This document shows positions 1-11,514 of a stretch of 64,000 bases of DNA, in pieces. How positions within the stretch are numbered: the stretch's first letter is position 1; each line of letters opens with the position of its first letter. This DNA comes from Catonia carolina. Taxonomy: Eukaryota; Arthropoda; Insecta; Hemiptera; Achilidae. The translations under genes were made by a program, and so were the position numbers. Location: positions 25,142,238 to 25,206,237 of the forward strand of contig JAQMRL010000012.1 of NCBI GenBank assembly GCA_035578175.1. Direction: 5' to 3'. The notes under the pieces are model-generated. The model was given only the letters and a program-made list of their open reading frames with translations. It ran no database searches and was not told the DNA's origin.

Positions 1-39
1 ATATGAAAAGGAAGAAGCTTTTTAAATTTAACTGAAGTG

Positions 40-513
40 ATCTATTGTGGTCATAAAAGACAAAAATAGGTCGCAATCTTAAATAACCATATTTTAGCAT
101 GAAAGAATCTCATATTTTATCCTCTTAAAGAATTTCAGCAGATAAGGTCCTTACCTAGTCTTAGAGAATAAAAAATTTATTAAACATGATTATTTTTTTT
201 TAAATTGTAAGTGCCATTTTTGAGAAATCGCACGATTAAATTACTACTTCCAATTGACCGATTTTGATGAAACTGTTCGTGTCGAGTCCCGGAGTGGTTT
301 CCAATTTAAGTTCCAAGTTTCGACTTCGTATTATATTTCGTTCTTAAGATATTTTATTCACAATTTTATACACGCTCCCACACTGACCAATCGCTAAAAC
401 CATGTTTTTTGGGGTTCATGGAATATGTGTGTATCCAGTGAAAACTTGATGTCGAAAAATGGACATGTAATCAATAGTTTCTTTCCTTATGTCCATATAA
501 GGCAAGAGAAAGT
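40..513 (-). mobile_element. R1 copy, 5' half (Helentron-like family)
   Basis: On the + strand this runs from R1 central sequence (cgcaatctta, then the 'tcagcagataaggtcc' segment) through the conserved gattttgatgaaa block to ggcaagagaa-agt at 501-513, the inverted 5' terminus. The copy is diverged and its 3' half is absent, either outside the window or deleted. The (CA)n tract is reduced to a few scattered CA dinucleotides. The family is described under the 21323-22296 copy. Confidence 0.7.
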
Positions 514-2107
514 AATAACTATTTAATTGTAAGAAAACTCATCTCTGTGTATCATACAATAGAATTATCAATAAAGAAGTCTATATAATGTATTAAACAT
601 TAAAGTCGACCTGGTTGATCTTACCTTTAAAATATTTTATTAGAAGTAATAAAATAGTATATATTAGATAGTACTAAACAACTTTATTAAGGTATTGAAA
701 ATTTTATTGCAGATTTTTATTATTACTGAGTTCCTGTGTTCAAAATGTAGCTTATATTTATGGTGGGTTGAGTAGTATACTGAACTAAACACTAAAAATC
801 ACCACACCACCAATTTTGTGTTTTTATTTATTTTTATTGTTTTCATTTTCTCTACTAAATTGTAACCATTTTTAATATTATATTTTTGTAATTTAGTTCA
901 ATTTTATGTCTTAAAATTGTATTAACTGTTTTAGCAAGTAAATTGTTACTATGTGCTGTTTTTAAATTTATTAATAGTCTAATTGGAATGCCGTTTTTTG
1001 TGTAGTTTTTGTAATCGTGTAAATTTTGGGGTTTTAGGTATGTATGGGTATAATCTAGCGTAGTAATACAGTAACTTTATCAAGTTTTAACCCATAATAT
1101 TTTAAGTTTTATTATGAAATTTCCTTTCAAAAAACAAACTAATTATATCAAATCTTCTGTAATACAATGCACTCTTTCTTCTTCTTAGCATGCCTATCTG
1201 CTTCAGATGTCAGCGATCATCACTCTTTACAAACAATTAATAAGGGCATTGTCAATACAACTCACTCTGGTTTCAAAATGTATTTTTTTTGATAAAAAGT
1301 TACAATAAAATTTCAAGTCATGTCAATCATTGGCAAGAGAATTGTTCTTGATTTACATAGTAATTAAGTACAACAAATTTACTATTTAAAACAAGTACTG
1401 TTATATTCAATACCTTTATACTATTGTAAAAATACTTTAATGTAAAATAACCATGTAATAAATAAACAAAAATGAAATGACAACAACAAAAACAATAATA
1501 GATGTTACATACATACAGAACGGAAAAAGTGTAAGTCAAGAAAATAATTTGTGTAACACCCTATCAAATCAACAAAATTTACTTAGTAAAACTAACGGTT
1601 ACTTCATGTTCTTCTCTTTTCTGTAATGCTTTCATTTTAAACTTTTCCTTTTTCTGTACGGGTAATCTTTTGAACCTTCCTGTAATTATTTTTAACAATC
1701 CAACCTGGAAAATGATCCATACATTTAACTGAAGCGTTTAATTACAGATCAACAAAACTGAAAAAAAACTAAATTGCATGCTACTTTACACATTGAGTGC
1801 CACACTAAATTTTGTGACACTTACAGCGAGGCTATCGTACTTCATTTATTTTATCACTTATTTTATTTAATAACAAATATTCATTTTTTTTGTAAAATAA
1901 AGTTGTGACACTTTTGGATCACATGGCCCTGCTAGAATGATTTTACATTTCAAAGCCATGTGACCCATTTTTGTATCAGAATAGAAAATATAATTGACAA
2001 CTGGGTTCAGTTGGAAAATTTTATTACTGGGTTCAGTTCAAAATTTTATTGAATAATTTCAAGTATAAAATATTTTAAGATTAACGATGCAAACCTAATG
2101 GCATTTT
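514..2107. other. AT-rich intergenic stretch, no gene seen
   Basis: No convincing coding sequence. Small structures: a possible LINE 3' tail on the minus strand near 1175-1232 (it reads toward a gaagaagaa end, like the better fragment at 40654-40791); a hairpin pairing atcacatggc near 1919 with gccatgtgac near 1957; and a short direct repeat of actgggttcagtt at about 2000 and 2027. The rest is low-complexity A/T sequence. Confidence 0.5.
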
Positions 2108-2175
2108 CCCATAACAAAAGGGTTAATGTAGTTAACCCTTTCGTTATGGGAAAAGGGTTAACTACATTAACCCTT
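2108..2175. repeat. Compound palindrome
   Basis: A first near-perfect hairpin pairs cccataacaaaagggtta with ttaaccctttcgttatggg. Its right half then reopens a second inverted repeat: aaagggttaatgtagttaac on the left is matched by its reverse complement gttaactacattaacccttt on the right. The segment can therefore fold in more than one way. It may be the fused ends of an unidentified element. Confidence 0.75.
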
Positions 2176-2702
2176 TCTACTTTCCTGTTTCTACTAAAAA
2201 TAATCCTGTTTCTACTTTGAATTCTGTTAAAAACACATTTTATGTTTAAAAGAATCGTTTTACTACTCCTTTACATTAAAAAAGGTACTTGGCTTAGAAA
2301 TGCATAACTACTTTGTGATAAAAACAATTATGCATTACTAGACTAAGCGCCTTTTTTATTTATTACTGAGTCAATACAAATAAATAAAGTAAAATTTATT
2401 CTAAATAGTAAAAAGCTATATACATTTTTAAAAAAATCAGCAAGCATATAAGTGGTGACAGTGATTTACGAGAACATGTTAAACTTCGTTTTCTTGAAAA
2501 GTGAGATTTGGCGCTTGGTTTAGTGATGCAGAACCCAGTCCTAAAAGAATTAAGATGAATAAATGATTAAGATTAAATAATGATACACGAAATTTTGCTT
2601 CATAACATGAATGTAGTATAGAAAAACATGGCTGAATTTAATATTTGTAACAACAAGTAAAAAAGCAAGTTGGATTGGTGTTACATGAATATTTTTTTTT
2701 AG

Positions 2703-2870
2703 GGTTCTGGGCGGGATCTATCACTATCATCCGCCCATAGTTACGCGACTGTTACTTTTGACACAAAACGAAGGGAATGGTTAAGTAGTACAAAAAAGAT
2801 AATTGATCATGAACTACATGCTCCTACTAAGGCTATCTGGGATGCAAAATTTGCTATGATGTTGATGAGA
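2703..2870 (+). CDS. Possible host exon fused to LINE fragment (unidentified)
   Basis: A frame opens exactly after a run of nine T and AG (2692-2702), a good-looking 3' splice site whose TAG is itself the upstream in-frame stop. The frame stays open for 100 codons to 3002, unusual in this AT-rich DNA. The first 56 codons (including SYATVTFDTKRREWL and HELHAPTKAIWDAKF) match no transposon protein I recognise. From 2871 the same frame turns into LINE reverse transcriptase tail. It could be a host exon disrupted by a LINE, or an unfamiliar part of the LINE. I cannot name the protein. Confidence 0.3.
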
Positions 2871-3262
2871 ATGAACAGATTTCAAGCTCTATGTGCTGCC
2901 ATCAGCAGACCACTCCAAAATAAGGGTAGATTGGAGACAAAACATAAATTTTATATGGTGATGGCCACTCCCATTTGCTTTTATGGAAGTATCTTGGTTC
3001 ACTAAAATGTCACAAGAGATCAAGGGGCAAACGGCAGTGATGTTCCTATCAAGAACAAGAGTGCACAAGATTAGACCATAAACAGAATTAAGAAATAAGA
3101 GTCGAATTAGAAATAAATATAAACGAAAGAATAAAAGATAATGATGTTAATTGGAGACAAAATCTGGAGAGAATACTGGAAGAGATAATTCTGTTTAAAG
3201 TGGAGAAATATAGACCGTGTGGACGAAGAGACATTGGACGGTCAAGGAGAAGATGGCAGTAG
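2871..3262 (+). pseudogene. LINE ORF2 C-terminal fragment (endonuclease/reverse transcriptase type)
   Basis: The frame at 2871-3002 reads like the segment after the RT domain of the LINE proteins often annotated 'endonuclease-reverse transcriptase' in insects: ISRPLQNK, HKFYMVMATP, YGS. A second open segment at 3104-3262 ends in NWRQNLERI, YRPCGRRDIGRSRRRWQ and a stop, the typical extreme C-terminus. Between them the frame shifts and an in-frame TAA lies in the TRLDHKQN-EIRVELEI region. It is a dead copy, 5' truncated, with no catalytic RT motifs left. Confidence 0.75.
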
Positions 3263-4385
3263 CTAAACTACACAAAGTGTAACAAATCTCTCAGAATTTA
3301 ATTAAATTAAAAGCTGTTCGCTTATATTTGTAAAAGGTATAAAAGATAAGTTCGGAACAGACAGGAACCTAATACTTGATAGCAAGAAGACAAAGGAGGG
3401 GAAGGAGAAGAAAGAGATGAAGGAGTAAGAGAAACAGAATGAAGAGGGGTGAAGGAGAAGCAGAAAAAAAAGATCATGTACCTAAAAAAGAAAAAACCAG
3501 TAGTTAACCATGGCTGGTGTCCTTCAAAAGCTACAGCTATTTCTGTTCTCAATTAATTAATACATAAAATGTAAATAATTAATTTACAACTTTAGTTTAC
3601 CTGTTAATTTTAAACGTATTGGATCTCTATGTAACTTAAGTAACTGTTTACATTAACAAACCACTGACTTGTAAACAGAAAGCAATAAATTCTTCAGCAA
3701 CGTATGCATGCGTTTGTAGTTAGTTTACTTCAACCAATAGAAATAACCAACCAAATAAGTTTCAGTATTATTGAAAGCAAGGAAACCACATGAAGTTTGA
3801 GGTCGTTTGAACTATTTAGTGAAATATATAAAGGTTTCGTTCGAATCTTCTGTATTATTGACTTTGAAAGTACGGTTTTAACTTACCAATTTTACCTTCA
3901 AGTTGTTTGTACTGTCAGTTTAATCTGTTCTATGAAGGAACCCAATGGTTTGATCATGTGATAGTTTAGTTTAATTAATAAATTGAATAGTGACCCTTTA
4001 GGTGAACTGTTCAATAGTTTAATCCGTTTTCAATTCCCGGTTGGGAATTTGGAACTAATCCAATCCAATGTTATTATACATTAATGAATTGTATGACATA
4101 TCGCTTCAAGTTTCCATTGAAGTTAGTAAAATCATATTGAAGTTTCATAAAATCACTTGTTTTATACAAAACGTGCATGAAACTTTTAATAGTTTCATGT
4201 AAAACTTTGCATGAAATCATTCGTTTCGAGAGAATTTAGTATGGTGTGTTCACTTCTTATTCTAACCCGTAAAAGGTTGAAATTCAAATACTTTATTACT
4301 TTCTTTTACCCTATATGAATAATTATAATAATAATAATAACAATAATGTAACTTTATTTATTCCCTTATTTTTCACATTAGTACC
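3263..4385. other. Intergenic; polypurine tract 3383-3475
   Basis: No gene recognised. 3383-3475 is almost pure purine on the + strand (GA-rich), so open frames on the opposite strand there are compositional. 4020-4330 holds short A/T repeats and a stub at about 4298-4325 (actttcttttaccctatatgaata) that matches the 5' end of R1 before running into an (ATA)n tract. Confidence 0.5.
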
Positions 4386-4671
4386 CCAGACGACCTGGTG
4401 ATCATCGCATCTACAACAAAGTCCTTACAAAGGACGGTAGATGATATAAATATTATTACTGCTGGACGTGAGGATTTTAAATTATTCCGAACAAATCTAA
4501 AATTGTAGTTTTTAGAAACGGTGGTCGGTAGTAGTGCATAAAAATGGTTTTTGGGAGATATTAAAATAGAAGTAGTTAATGAGTAATCTAGGAGTCTCAC
4601 TTACATCAGAGTTGTCATTCTCGGAACATGTAAGAGAAAACGCGTTAATTGCAAAATCGAGTTTTTTGTAA
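4386..4671 (+). pseudogene. LINE reverse transcriptase fragment with YADD-box region
   Basis: Translation from 4386 gives DDLVIIASTTKSLQ, the strand carrying the catalytic YADD box of non-LTR reverse transcriptases (the Y-A pair is replaced by a proline codon). After frameshifts come NKSKIVVFRNGGR, KWFLGDIKIEVVNE and LGVSLTSELSFSEHVRE, the thumb/linker segments that normally follow. At least two frameshifts and internal stops make it non-functional. It has no visible 3' end and may belong to the same LINE class as the other fragments here. Confidence 0.75.
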
Positions 4672-5108
4672 ATTGCAAAAGTGACGTGAACTAAAATAAA
4701 TGAAAAACACATTTTCACGCTGTGCTTATAAGGGAAGGATGTAAAAAATTGGGAAAATGGTTTAACAGAAAAGACAATTTTTTAACGTCATAGTAATTTT
4801 ATTAGCCAATTATTTTTATGTTGAAAATTGAGGTGTCTAATATTTTTAATTTAGTTATTTTAGATAAGCTACTAGTGATTAAAAAGGAAAGTATTTATTT
4901 GTATATAAAGTTTTTATTTTATGGCTATTTTTGTATTTAGGTGAAATTGTAATTTAATCTTATCTATTTAGAAAAAAATCTACTAGAGACTCGCTACGTT
5001 TTTTATTGTAAGGGTAGGCCTACAGGTTTCATATAAGTTACCGATTCTGGTTAGCGACCATTAAATGGTCGTCTTCCAGAATCTACAATGTGAATGCTGT
5101 AAATGTAT

Positions 5109-5415
5109 TATAACTTTTGGAAAAATCGTGTGTATGTAATTGTATTGTAATAATAATAATAATAATAATAATAAAAACAACAACAACAGTGTCTTTATTT
5201 AACATCAAGAAACATACAAATCAAAAACAAAATGACCAACATTTGGTCATGCAATAACGTGTCCAAGGATTTATTTGTATTATACTGATTTTTTTTATTT
5301 TGTTTTTGATTTGTGTATGTTTCTTGATATTCAATAAAGACACTGTTGTTATTATTTTTACTATTATTATTATTACAATACAATAACATACACACGTTCT
5401 TTCCAAAAGTTATAG
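5109..5415. repeat. Long inverted repeat (tail-to-tail LINE ends?)
   Basis: The left arm 5109-5233 and right arm 5297-5415 are reverse complements with a few differences, separated by about 60 bp. Each arm carries taactttt-gga, a (TAA)n run, an (ACA)n run, and cagtgtctttatt followed by caagaaacata. The composition suggests 3'-untranslated and tail sequence of one retroposon present twice in opposite orientation. Open frames across the arms are side effects of the repeats. Confidence 0.8.
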
Positions 5416-5689
5416 TACATTGTACGAGGTTGAGGAAATTGACATACCCGACTATGGATAAAAGCCATGTCCTAGGCTTTTATTAAGTAGACAGTACAAC
5501 TGAGAATTAGAACTAGGCTAGGGATTAAATCCGTGATAATTTTAAAAATTATAGGTTTCTAAAAAAATTCAAAATAATGCAATCTAAAAGTATAATATTA
5601 TCTAATTAACTAAACGTATATATAAAGCTTTAAAATGTAAACCTTAAGTTATACAAGTATTGTAAAAATTAACGTACTACAGGGAATAA

Positions 5690-6010
5690 AATTGTTGTTT
5701 TCATGTCGATTTTACAAAATTGAGTTTCACCTGATATACTACAAATTTCCAAGCCCCATAATCCTAAAATCCGTGTCTTTACCGGCTGGTTTGTGAACAA
5801 AATATCTCAAGAACGGGATATTGCACCTATCTGAAACTTGGAACTTTATTTATGTACTACAAGAAGACTCGGCACTAATATTTGCATAAAAATCGGTCAA
5901 CCGGAAGTAGTAATTTATTCGTACGGTTTTCACTTTTTGCAACTTTTTTCTACAACCCTTAGTTTAGCGTCTTATCACAAATTGATTTTTTGTATGTTTT
6001 ATTAAAATTT
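5690..6010 (+). mobile_element. R1 copy, degenerate, internally deleted
   Basis: Recognisable blocks in R1 order: tcatgtcgatttt, the proline-like 'ccccataatcc' block, gtttgtgaacaaaatatctc, aaaatcggtcaaccggaagt, then directly a 3'-half block (acccttagtttagcgtc). The jump shows a deletion of about 200 bp. Neither terminus is intact. Confidence 0.7.
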
Positions 6011-7290
6011 GTAAAAATAGGTAAATTTGTAAGAAATAGGATTATTTTAACAATTTGGTCTTGGTATGCATTTTATGACTAAAGTCTCCCTAAAATTATA
6101 GAAAAATTTAAAAAACTACAACTTTTATTTCAAACTTTGATTTTAAGACCTGTTTTAATACCATTCTCATGTCAAAAACCATAATAAAGGATTATTTTTT
6201 TCCCCTTAATTAACCCCCTTAAAATTTAATTGTGAACTCATTTCATAGGATGAGCCGAAATCCGGGTGAAGTTTCTCGCTAGCCGTAACATGCTAACGAA
6301 GCATTTCCGTTTCTTTGTGCATAACATGTATAAAATAAGCAGATATAGGAAGAGTTACTTCTGAAACTCTTTATTCCAGAAGTCATGAAACGGAAAATAT
6401 TTTAAAATCCATATTTTAAAATATTATTCAATCGCAAAATTTAGTCACGCTATAAAAACACCTAAGGAAAATTACATAAATATAGTACAAAAAGCAAAAT
6501 CTGTTACGAGTATTTATTCAGGCGTCATGATATTTCAAACATCTTATAAAATGCATTTTATGATACGAGAAAACTATGAGTTTACTTGACCCGAAAGGAA
6601 CTGGCGTAACGGTAAAAATAAGGAAAAGTCTGAAAGAAAATGCACTACGTTATGTAGGTGTATGATTGTGTATTTAATGGTGGTATGGGGGTTGTAGTAC
6701 CATGGTACAACGGTTATTATAGCTCACGCTACCTCTGTTAGTAGTTTTACTATTGTTATATAAATACCAAAAAGGGACAATGGAAGTACACCCGTAAAAC
6801 CCCAGAATGGGTTCTTCTATCTATGTATCTATACCATTGAGACAAACCTAAACTGAATTTTCCTTCCCAACCCTAGTTTCTATCTTGTCTACAAAAACCT
6901 CTTCCATAAAGGTTATTATATCCAGTTACGAAAGAAAGAAGAAATAGGGTATAAGTTTATGTTGTGATATCGGAGTAACCTTTGAGATTTAACCTGAAAC
7001 TACTACTACTATTACTTCACTGCTTTTGTTACAGAAATGGTACCTACCGTGTTTGTGTAGACGAATAATACAAATAAGAGGAAGTTAGTGTTACTGGGTG
7101 TCGAGAAACGTTATTTGATTTTTTTAAGCTCTATATTATATGAATTGGGAATTTTAGTATTCCCATATGGCCGTTGTAGAACAATTTTCACGAAACATGA
7201 AAAATCTATTTTTAACGGATTACTCAAATCAAAAACCTAAAATTTGAAATTTTTTACACAAGTATTGTAAAATTTTCTAATATAAAAATA
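6011..7290. other. Intergenic, no gene seen
   Basis: Mostly A/T sequence. A GC-richer motif near 6250-6310 (gagccgaaatccgggtgaag then gctagccgtaac) looks like part of an uncharacterised repeat but I cannot place it. No open frame of coding character. Confidence 0.4.
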
Positions 7291-7574
7291 TTGTAACACT
7301 TAACCCGAAGTTATTTTGGGATCTGACTATGATAAATAATAAACAGACTTAATTTAAGCTATAACAATTATTATTTATTGACACTAATTGTATTATTAAA
7401 CTTAGGTTAGTACTAACAAATTAAAAAAATAATTGTAACACTTAACCCGAAGTTATTTTGGGATCTGACTATGATAAATAATAAACAGACTTAATTTAAG
7501 CTATAACAATTATTATTTATTGACACTAATTGTATTATTAAACTTAGGTTAGTACTAACAAATTAAAAAAATAA
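7291..7574. repeat. Perfect 142-bp tandem duplication
   Basis: Unit 1 (7291-7432) and unit 2 (7433-7574) are identical on reading base by base, starting ttgtaacacttaacccgaag. A diverged relative of the central part (ataaataataaacagactt and flanks) lies at about 38338-38450, so the unit comes from a dispersed repeat. Perfect identity means either a very recent duplication or an assembly artefact. Confidence 0.9.
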
Positions 7575-7714
7575 TCACAAAAATGTAAATCTCAAACTAA
7601 CTTAACAATAACAGTTATTTATTTAAATTTAAAAATTTGAATTAGGTATCCAATATCGAAAGTAAAAGTTACGAACGGACAATTATCATTAATAATAAAT
7701 GCGTTATAGATATT

Positions 7715-7960
7715 CATAGTTTTCACCGAAAATACACGTTTTCAGACCCCATGAGTACATAGAAAAATGATTTTACTAATTAGTGTGTGTTTTTGTGTCT
7801 ATGTGTACAAAACACCTTAAGACCGGAATATCGGATGAAGTTCAAACTCGGAACAAATTTTACGTACCACAAGGGAACCGGCAAGAAAGTTTTCATCAAA
7901 ATCGGTCAAACATAATCTTGCAATTCTTCACTTTTCCACAATTTTCTTAACAAAAATAAT
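7715..7960 (+). mobile_element. R1 copy, 5' half, degenerate
   Basis: Starts at ttttcaccgaaaatacacg, then the GT-rich tract (7783-7807), then catcaaaatcggtcaaa and cttttccacaattttct. Both termini are missing. Confidence 0.65.
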
Positions 7961-9084
7961 CTTGCGATTTTGTTTGAAACCTCTTCATATAGTAAAACCA
8001 AATTTTTAAATGATACTTAATCTGAAGTTCAATATCGCTTCTAACCCTTACGAAACAAGAAACAAATTAAAAATAATTAAAAAAAAAATTGAATAAATTT
8101 AAATGGTAAACTTATCCTTAACGGTATACGGAAAATCACTTATTGATGTTAAACACCAAGTGCTCTAGAAAAATGGTAAAAACAAAAAGTTTGTTTTTTA
8201 AGGGGACAGGGACGCGGCTATCTTGACAATGGTAAATTGTAAATTTAGGTACACTTATTTAAAACAGTGCATTTTGTAAAGATATGAAGTAGCAACGGTA
8301 AATATTGATAAATAAAGTTATGATTTTTGAAAGTTTTGGTCTAAATTATTACCTATAATTTTGGATATTTTTTTATAGTTCGTTTCTCACTGAGAATATT
8401 CTGAATATACTTCACACTTTTATAGTTCTACAAGAAAAGAACAACTGGTAAAAATTTCATCAAAATCTGTCAACTAATTTTGGAAAAAGTGTAGGTACCA
8501 GGAAACATAAAAAAACAAATTCCCGGGAAATCAAACTTTTATTATCATGAAATAATTTATAAAACCAAATTTTTGAACTCTAGGCATTTTATTGCCAATA
8601 AAAATAATAACCACAAACAAAACAAGTACATTTCTCACCAGTTGTTATTTTTCACGGTTTATAGGTAATGATGAAACCAGCAAAATTTTTCAAATTTTTT
8701 ACCTAACCTCTATAGTATTTAGACTAACCTATTTCAGTATTCGATAACTGATAATTTCTAATCACAGTACTTAAATACGTTGTTATAGTTACGGTGATTC
8801 TAACATTAAATAACCAAAAGTCAACAAAGATATTGTGTTATAATGGCGGGTCTTTCTAAACTTACGGTAAATTGAACCGCATAGTAAATAACTGTATTTC
8901 ATGGAATGTAGTAGCAGAACAATCATCATTACACTAAAACTATTTGATTTTTCAACCCCACAAAATAATTAAAACCCACAAATTATACATCAAAATGTTC
9001 AGAAAATTATCTACTACATTATTGTGAAAAATAGAAAATGGGATTTTTTTTTGACGCCCCTGTCTCCTTAATTCTATACAACTT
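7961..9084. other. Intergenic with weak R1-like traces
   Basis: No gene. Around 8385-8510 a weak match to the R1 'tcatcaaaatc-gtcaac' block suggests a very old copy. Nothing else recognised. Confidence 0.4.
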
Positions 9085-9112
9085 TTATTATATACACCCG
9101 GCAAGAGAAAGT
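9085..9112 (-). mobile_element. R1 5'-terminal stub, head-to-tail with next copy
   Basis: Only the inverted 5' terminus (ggcaagagaaagt at 9100-9112) and a few flanking bases remain. It is followed after a run of A by the 3' end of the next copy at 9119, giving a head-to-tail junction. Confidence 0.7.
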
Positions 9113-9118
9113 AAAAAA

Positions 9119-10012
9119 TCTGATGTGAAACACTCACACGACTTTCTCTTACCAATGCAAATAATAAACCATATAAACTAACATAAGTAATAAAATATTA
9201 GAAATAAACAAAAAACTAACCTCATATTAATCATGAGTGAATGATGCAAAATGGAAACCAACTTTAGTTTCGCCTAATAATACGGAAAAACACTCTTTGA
9301 CGGTAAACTTGGCTCTGTAGAGAAAAATGCCATAAATAAAAGTTATAGATCTTTAAATTTCCTCTAAATTTCAATATGTGCTTTTTTGTCGTAAAATGCA
9401 TACTAATGCTGAAATCTTAAAAAATCCATTTTATTACATATTTTCATGAAAAAGCACCATAAAATCACTAATTACTGCTAAACTAACCGTTATATAAACA
9501 ATATTTAAAATCAAAGTTGTAAATTTTTAAATTGGCTATAACTTTTATTTTTCACTTATGCATTAAAATGTATATTAAGATCGCAATCTTAAAAATAGCA
9601 ATTTTTTTCTATGAGAGAATAGTCTTTCGAAAAATTTCAGAAGACACGGCTTCTACGCTATCTAGTAGAGCATTTAAGGGAGTAAATGAGGAGATTAACA
9701 AAAACTGTAGTAGCCGTTTTTGAGAAAAATCGCAAAAATGTGAAAAATGACACGAACAAGTACTTTTGGTTGAACGAGTTTGATGAAAATGTTCGAGTCG
9801 GGTCCTCTAGTGGTACCCAACATAACCTTTTAGTTTCAACTTCGTACGATGTTCCGTTCTTGAGATATTTTGCTCGCACACAGACCAATCGCTAAAAACA
9901 TGTTTTTTGGGTTCAGTAGGTCTGAAAACGTGTACATCCGTTGAAAACTCTATTTCGAAAAATCGACATGGAATCAATACTTCCTTTATATTCATACAGC
10001 CAAGTAAAAGTA
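9119..10012 (-). mobile_element. R1 copy, near full length
   Basis: On the + strand it begins tctgatgtgaaacactcaca (the 3' hairpin), then the inverted repeat actttctctta, all central blocks, a very short CA tract (ctcgcacacagacc), and ends ccaagtaaaagt, a decayed 5' terminus. The short overlapping open frames here are in noncoding repeat sequence. Confidence 0.85.
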
Positions 10013-10023
10013 AAAATGTTGAT

Positions 10024-10060
10024 ACGTACCGTCAACCATACAACCCGGTTGACGGTACGT
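10024..10060. repeat. Perfect 14-bp hairpin
   Basis: Left arm acgtaccgtcaacc (10024-10037) pairs perfectly with ggttgacggtacgt (10047-10060) across a 9-nt loop. It lies just outside the end of the R1 copy ending at 10012. Function unknown. Confidence 0.85.
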
Positions 10061-10954
10061 CAACCGTAGTGATGACACAAACAATATTTATTTAAAAACA
10101 CAAATCGTAAAGAGAAAAGAAAGCGATTTTAAGCCTGAAGTTTTTAAAGGTCTTAACCTTTTTCCATTTAAGTGACGAATTCAGGTTGTTTACTTAGGGT
10201 TGTTAACTAAGTTAAAGGGTATTCTTTGTACTCAATTCTTACAACGAGGAATGGAATCATCACGGAAGTGGAAGAATGTACTCCAACGGAAGAGATAGTA
10301 TGTGAGACTTCTTCCCGGTTTAACTCAAATCATAACATTGCTTTCATAACTTATCCATTAAGTATGTTTCACGCGTAAATTAAGAGAAGAAATCCTGTTT
10401 GACACTACATTTGTTTCAAAGAGAATTGATAATATTCATCCCCGACTTGAAACTTTGTGAATTTGAATAATTTAATCTTTTAATAAAACTTCAAGTTACT
10501 ACAACTTCAGATAAAATAATTTTAACTCACTTTACCATTCAGAATTCTCATCTATGTCATAAATTATCATGAAAAACGCCCTATTACATATTATACATTT
10601 CTAAAACTATGATATTTAAAAAATTCTGTGATGTCTTACATCAAAAATAAATTAACATTGTATTATTATGATAGTGATTGAAATTAATGAAATAAATTTT
10701 GAATACGAATTCTCGGAAATGTAACATATTCGAAAGTTTATTTTTCTTTTCATTTCTTCCATTATGTTTCAGCAGAGAAAGTGTTAAAAAGGTCTTGAAT
10801 GTTTGCGAACTATCAAACCGCAAGTAAACAGTTAACGCCCTTGTAGTGAGTTAGCATTTGGGCTGCGAATAGAATAACTGATTTATTGTAAGAAATTCTG
10901 TATTGTATTAGACGGATTTTATTGAACAATCAATCTGTTCGTTGCAGAACTAAA
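10061..10954. other. Intergenic, no gene seen
   Basis: A/T-rich sequence without recognisable repeat, RNA gene or coding frame. Confidence 0.4.
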
Positions 10955-11285
10955 ATAAATAGTTTATTTTTTATCACATTGTCAGCCAATTAAATGAATG
11001 AATCATTTAAGAACAGCAGAGGTAGCGGTGTAAAAGACACTTAATCAAAGTTATCTCCTCTGAAAATAATGAATTTCATTATACAGCCATACCCATGAAG
11101 TGACCGTGTCATTTGCAGAGTGGAAAATATGTGCTTTTCAGAGAGCCCGGCATGCTAATAGCGTACTTTTCTATTCAGTGAGGATGGCATGATAAACCAC
11201 CTCACTCCTCGTTTTACCTAGTAAATCCTCTACAGGTTCAAACCATCCTTCCGGCTGATGACCTAAACAACAACGTATTTAACAA
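10955..11285 (+). mobile_element. R2 retroposon copy, 5' truncated
   Basis: R2 is the second dispersed family here, about 400 bp. This copy holds the blocks gtcagccaatta, gttatctcctctgaaa, tgaatttcattatacagcca, tgtcatttgcag, and ends ggctgatgacctaaacaaca, the characteristic 3' end with an (AAC) tail. The start block (gcccataacaggcaag) is missing. Other copies are at 15244, 39174, 39939, 50082 and 55168. Confidence 0.8.
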
Positions 11286-11514
11286 GGTCAGTGGTTAGCG
11301 ATGAATAAAATATTTTGTATAGGAATTCTCGAAAATCGAAACTATAATTTAATATAATTTTTTTATAATAAAAAAGTTTATTATTTTGTTTATTCCTTCT
11401 GCCATGTTTTGGTTAGTCAGAGAAAGGTTTAAAAAACAGTTGGAAATTTGTTACCCGAGTTACATTTTAGTATTTGGATTACGAATGGAAAATTAGTGTT
11501 GTGAATATGTGTTT

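Noticed and set aside
7291..7574. LTR pair of a retrotransposon
   Set aside because: The identical units are directly adjacent with no internal region, primer-binding site or polypurine tract.
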